NCBI GenBank assembly: GCA_947628325.1
Contig: CANQZL010000081.1
Span: forward strand, 1 to 7,000
From: an uncultured Bacilli bacterium
Lineage (GTDB): Bacteria; Bacillota_I; Bacilli_A; RF39; UBA660
Direction: 5' to 3'
DNA: 7,000 nt
Positions within the stretch are counted from its first letter, which is position 1. The number at the start of each line of letters is the position of its first letter. Under the pieces are notes generated by a model that searched no databases, was not told where the DNA came from, and saw only the letters and a list, made by a program, of their open reading frames with translations. Shown piece after piece: positions 5,706 through 7,000 of the stretch. The position numbers and the translations under genes were made by a program.

Positions 5706-5734
5706 TTGCTAAGATTTATATTTTATATTATAAT
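5706..5734 (+). promoter_or_regulatory. Promoter of the PfkB-like/Smr unit
   Basis: TTGCTA (5706-5711, 4 of 6 consensus bases) and a perfect TATAAT (5729-5734) are spaced by 17 bp. The start site would be near 5740-5742, about 19 nt before the ATG at 5760 and just long enough to include the binding site AAAGGTGAT (5747-5755). Confidence 0.65.
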
Positions 5735-5759
5735 TATTAAAGAATAAAAGGTGATTGGA

Positions 5760-6665
5760 ATGCTTAAATCTATTTGTTTAGGAAGAATAAGTTATGATAT
5801 TAACTTAGTAGTAGAAAAAATGCCAGAAGAAGGTTCTATTAATGAATTTTTTGATAAAAAAGGAAATGTTGGAGGAACAGCTGCAACTGTAGGTTGTTGT
5901 TTAGCAAAATGGGGTATAAATACGGCAATTACAGGTGTTATTGGTAATGACGTAAACGGAACACGTGTAAGAAAAGAATTCGATAAACTTCGTATGGATA
6001 CAAGATATATTGAACCATCATACGACAATGATACATCAATTTCAGTAATTGTTATTAATGGTTTGACAAAAAAACATACTGTATATAATTTATCAGATAA
6101 GTACATAAGTCTAAAAAAATGTGACTTTGACTTTACACCTGATCTTATATTCGTTGATGGTTATGATTCTGTTCAAGCTAAAAACTTACTTGAAAGATTT
6201 CCAAGCGCTCTATCAGTATTAGATGCAAGTATTATCAGTAGCCCAGTTATTGAATTATTAAGGAAAGCTAAATATGTTGTTTGCACTCAGGAATTTGCTG
6301 AAAGTGTATCAGGAATAAAAATAGATTTCCAAGTTCCTACAACATTAGTAAATTTATATCAAAAATTAAAAAAGAAATATTTAAATACAGAATTTGTTGT
6401 AACATTAGGAGAAAGAGGAGCACTTTATTGTATAAATAATCAAATAAAAGTAACCCCATCTCTTAAAGTAAATGTTGTCGATACTTATGGATGTGCCCAA
6501 ATATTTAGAGCAGCCTTTGCCCATACTTTAGTAAATGGTGGAGATGTTGAAAAAGCTACTAAAATGGGCGTAATTGCTGCTGGACTAGAAGCGACTAAAG
6601 TCGGTGCAGTTGATGCTATACCATCCTTAGAAGAAATAAAAAATATATATGAACAAAATTATTAA
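5760..6665 (+). CDS. PfkB/ribokinase-fold protein, probable pseudokinase
   Basis: This 301-residue protein has the usual PfkB (ribokinase) family length. It shows the N-terminal sugar-binding region (CLGRISYD at 6-13), the GNVGGTAA motif (35-42), GVIGNDVNG (59-67), and TLGERGA (215-221), the segment before the nucleotide site. The family's second signature, normally DTxGAGD followed by xFxxAF, is here DTYGCAQIFRAAF (from D241). The catalytic Asp is replaced by Gln247 and the GAG anion hole is changed to GCA. The fold therefore looks intact while phosphotransfer is probably lost; a binding or regulatory role is an inference. The ATG at 5760 is preferred over the in-frame GTG at 5751 because the GTG lies inside the binding site AAAGGTGAT. 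The gene overlaps the Smr gene by 17 bp. The sugar or nucleoside ligand cannot be told. Confidence 0.88.
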   Translation: MLKSICLGRISYDINLVVEKMPEEGSINEFFDKKGNVGGTAATVGCCLAKWGINTAITGVIGNDVNGTRVRKEFDKLRMDTRYIEPSYDNDTSISVIVINGLTKKHTVYNLSDKYISLKKCDFDFTPDLIFVDGYDSVQAKNLLERFPSALSVLDASIISSPVIELLRKAKYVVCTQEFAESVSGIKIDFQVPTTLVNLYQKLKKKYLNTEFVVTLGERGALYCINNQIKVTPSLKVNVVDTYGCAQIFRAAFAHTLVNGGDVEKATKMGVIAAGLEATKVGAVDAIPSLEEIKNIYEQNY

Positions 6666-6918
6666 AGATCCATTTACTATTAATCTTCCCAAATTAGACA
6701 TACATGGTGAAACAACCTTGACTTGTATAGCTGTCATTGAATCATTTATAAAGGACAATCTTAAATTACATAATAAAAAGATTATCATAATTCATGGAAA
6801 GGGTAGTGGAGCATTAAAAAAAGCTACTCATGAACATTTAAAAAAGATGAAAAACGTTAAAAAATACTATATAGATGGTTTAAATGAAGGACAAACGATA
6901 GTTGAATTAGATATTTAA
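6649..6918 (+). CDS. Stand-alone Smr domain protein
   Basis: This 89-residue protein is almost entirely an Smr (small MutS-related) domain, the module also found at the C-terminus of MutS2. The motif LDIHG (16-20) is followed by a long helix (residues 24-40) and the loop HGKGSG (49-54). The sequence ends with a conserved Gly region (NEGQT, 79-83) and the strand IVELDI. The Smr domain is a nicking endonuclease or nucleic-acid-binding module in MutS2-type proteins, and the single-domain form is less well understood. No MutS-type ATPase is fused or nearby in this window. The start lies inside the end of the PfkB-like gene (17-bp overlap) and has only a weak purine-rich site upstream, so translational coupling is likely. 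A terminator directly overlaps the stop codon. Confidence 0.9.
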   Translation: MNKIIKDPFTINLPKLDIHGETTLTCIAVIESFIKDNLKLHNKKIIIIHGKGSGALKKATHEHLKKMKNVKKYYIDGLNEGQTIVELDI

Positions 6919-6936
6919 AGGCTTTAAGCCTTTTTT
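6917..6936 (+). terminator. Rho-independent terminator of the PfkB-like/Smr unit
   Basis: AAAGGCT (6917-6923) pairs with AGCCTTT (6927-6933) as a 7-bp stem with a 3-nt loop. The T-tract runs 6931-6936. The hairpin begins within the TAA stop of the Smr gene. Confidence 0.85.
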
Positions 6937-6986
6937 GTTTGAAAAATGAAAATAAAGTATTGAATTAAATTAGAAATTCCCAAAAT

Positions 6987-6994
6987 AAGAAGGA
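6987..6994 (+). promoter_or_regulatory. Ribosome binding site of a gene beginning beyond the window
   Basis: AAGAAGGA lies 6 bases before the end of the window with no start codon yet. A rightward gene with its start just past position 7000 would be at normal spacing. Nothing of its product is visible. Confidence 0.4.
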
Positions 6995-7000
6995 AATATA

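Noticed and set aside
5792..6106. Leftward open frame of 104 codons inside the PfkB-like gene
   Set aside because: It lies entirely within well-conserved PfkB coding sequence on the other strand.

Overview
The window is very AT-rich DNA with strong AGGAGG-type ribosome binding sites, consensus TTGACA/TATAAT promoters and hairpin-plus-U-tract terminators. This suggests a low-GC Firmicute, probably a gut-type clostridial or related lineage. The intact genes contain TGG for Trp and no in-frame TGA, so nothing points to a mycoplasma-type code. The lineage is inferred from composition and family resemblance, not from a marker gene.

Left part (1-2700) is a decayed accessory region. A good promoter leads into an untranslated leader holding a terminator, a possible competing helix and a possible 8-codon leader peptide. 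After it come an N-terminal stub of an NAD-dependent nucleotide-sugar epimerase, an intact TlyA-family S4/FtsJ-type RNA methyltransferase, and a frameshifted, internally deleted UDP-glucose 6-dehydrogenase. The two broken sugar genes look like the remains of a capsule or exopolysaccharide operon, with TlyA the only intact product left. Next is a type III (ToxIN/AbiQ/CptIN-like) toxin-antitoxin locus: consensus promoter, a small RNA with a clear H-type pseudoknot between two TGAAAATGT boxes, an attenuating terminator, and a ToxN-like toxin gene broken by a 1-nt frameshift and an internal deletion. The antitoxin RNA looks intact while the toxin does not. The locus lies between two diverged, gap-free direct repeats spaced exactly 610 bp apart.

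Middle part (2698-5691): a shared hairpin terminator separates this region from a leftward gene for a large multi-pass membrane protein with a DUF218/YdcF domain. Diverging from it is a NERD-domain nuclease-like gene whose C-terminal HRDC-like domain is cut by one in-frame TAA. A conserved-looking small protein of unknown function follows.

Right part (5706-6940): a promoter drives a two-gene unit, a PfkB/ribokinase-fold protein lacking the catalytic Asp of its GAGD motif (probable pseudokinase) and a stand-alone Smr domain protein whose start overlaps the kinase stop. A strong terminator closes the unit. A ribosome binding site at the right edge suggests another rightward gene begins just outside.
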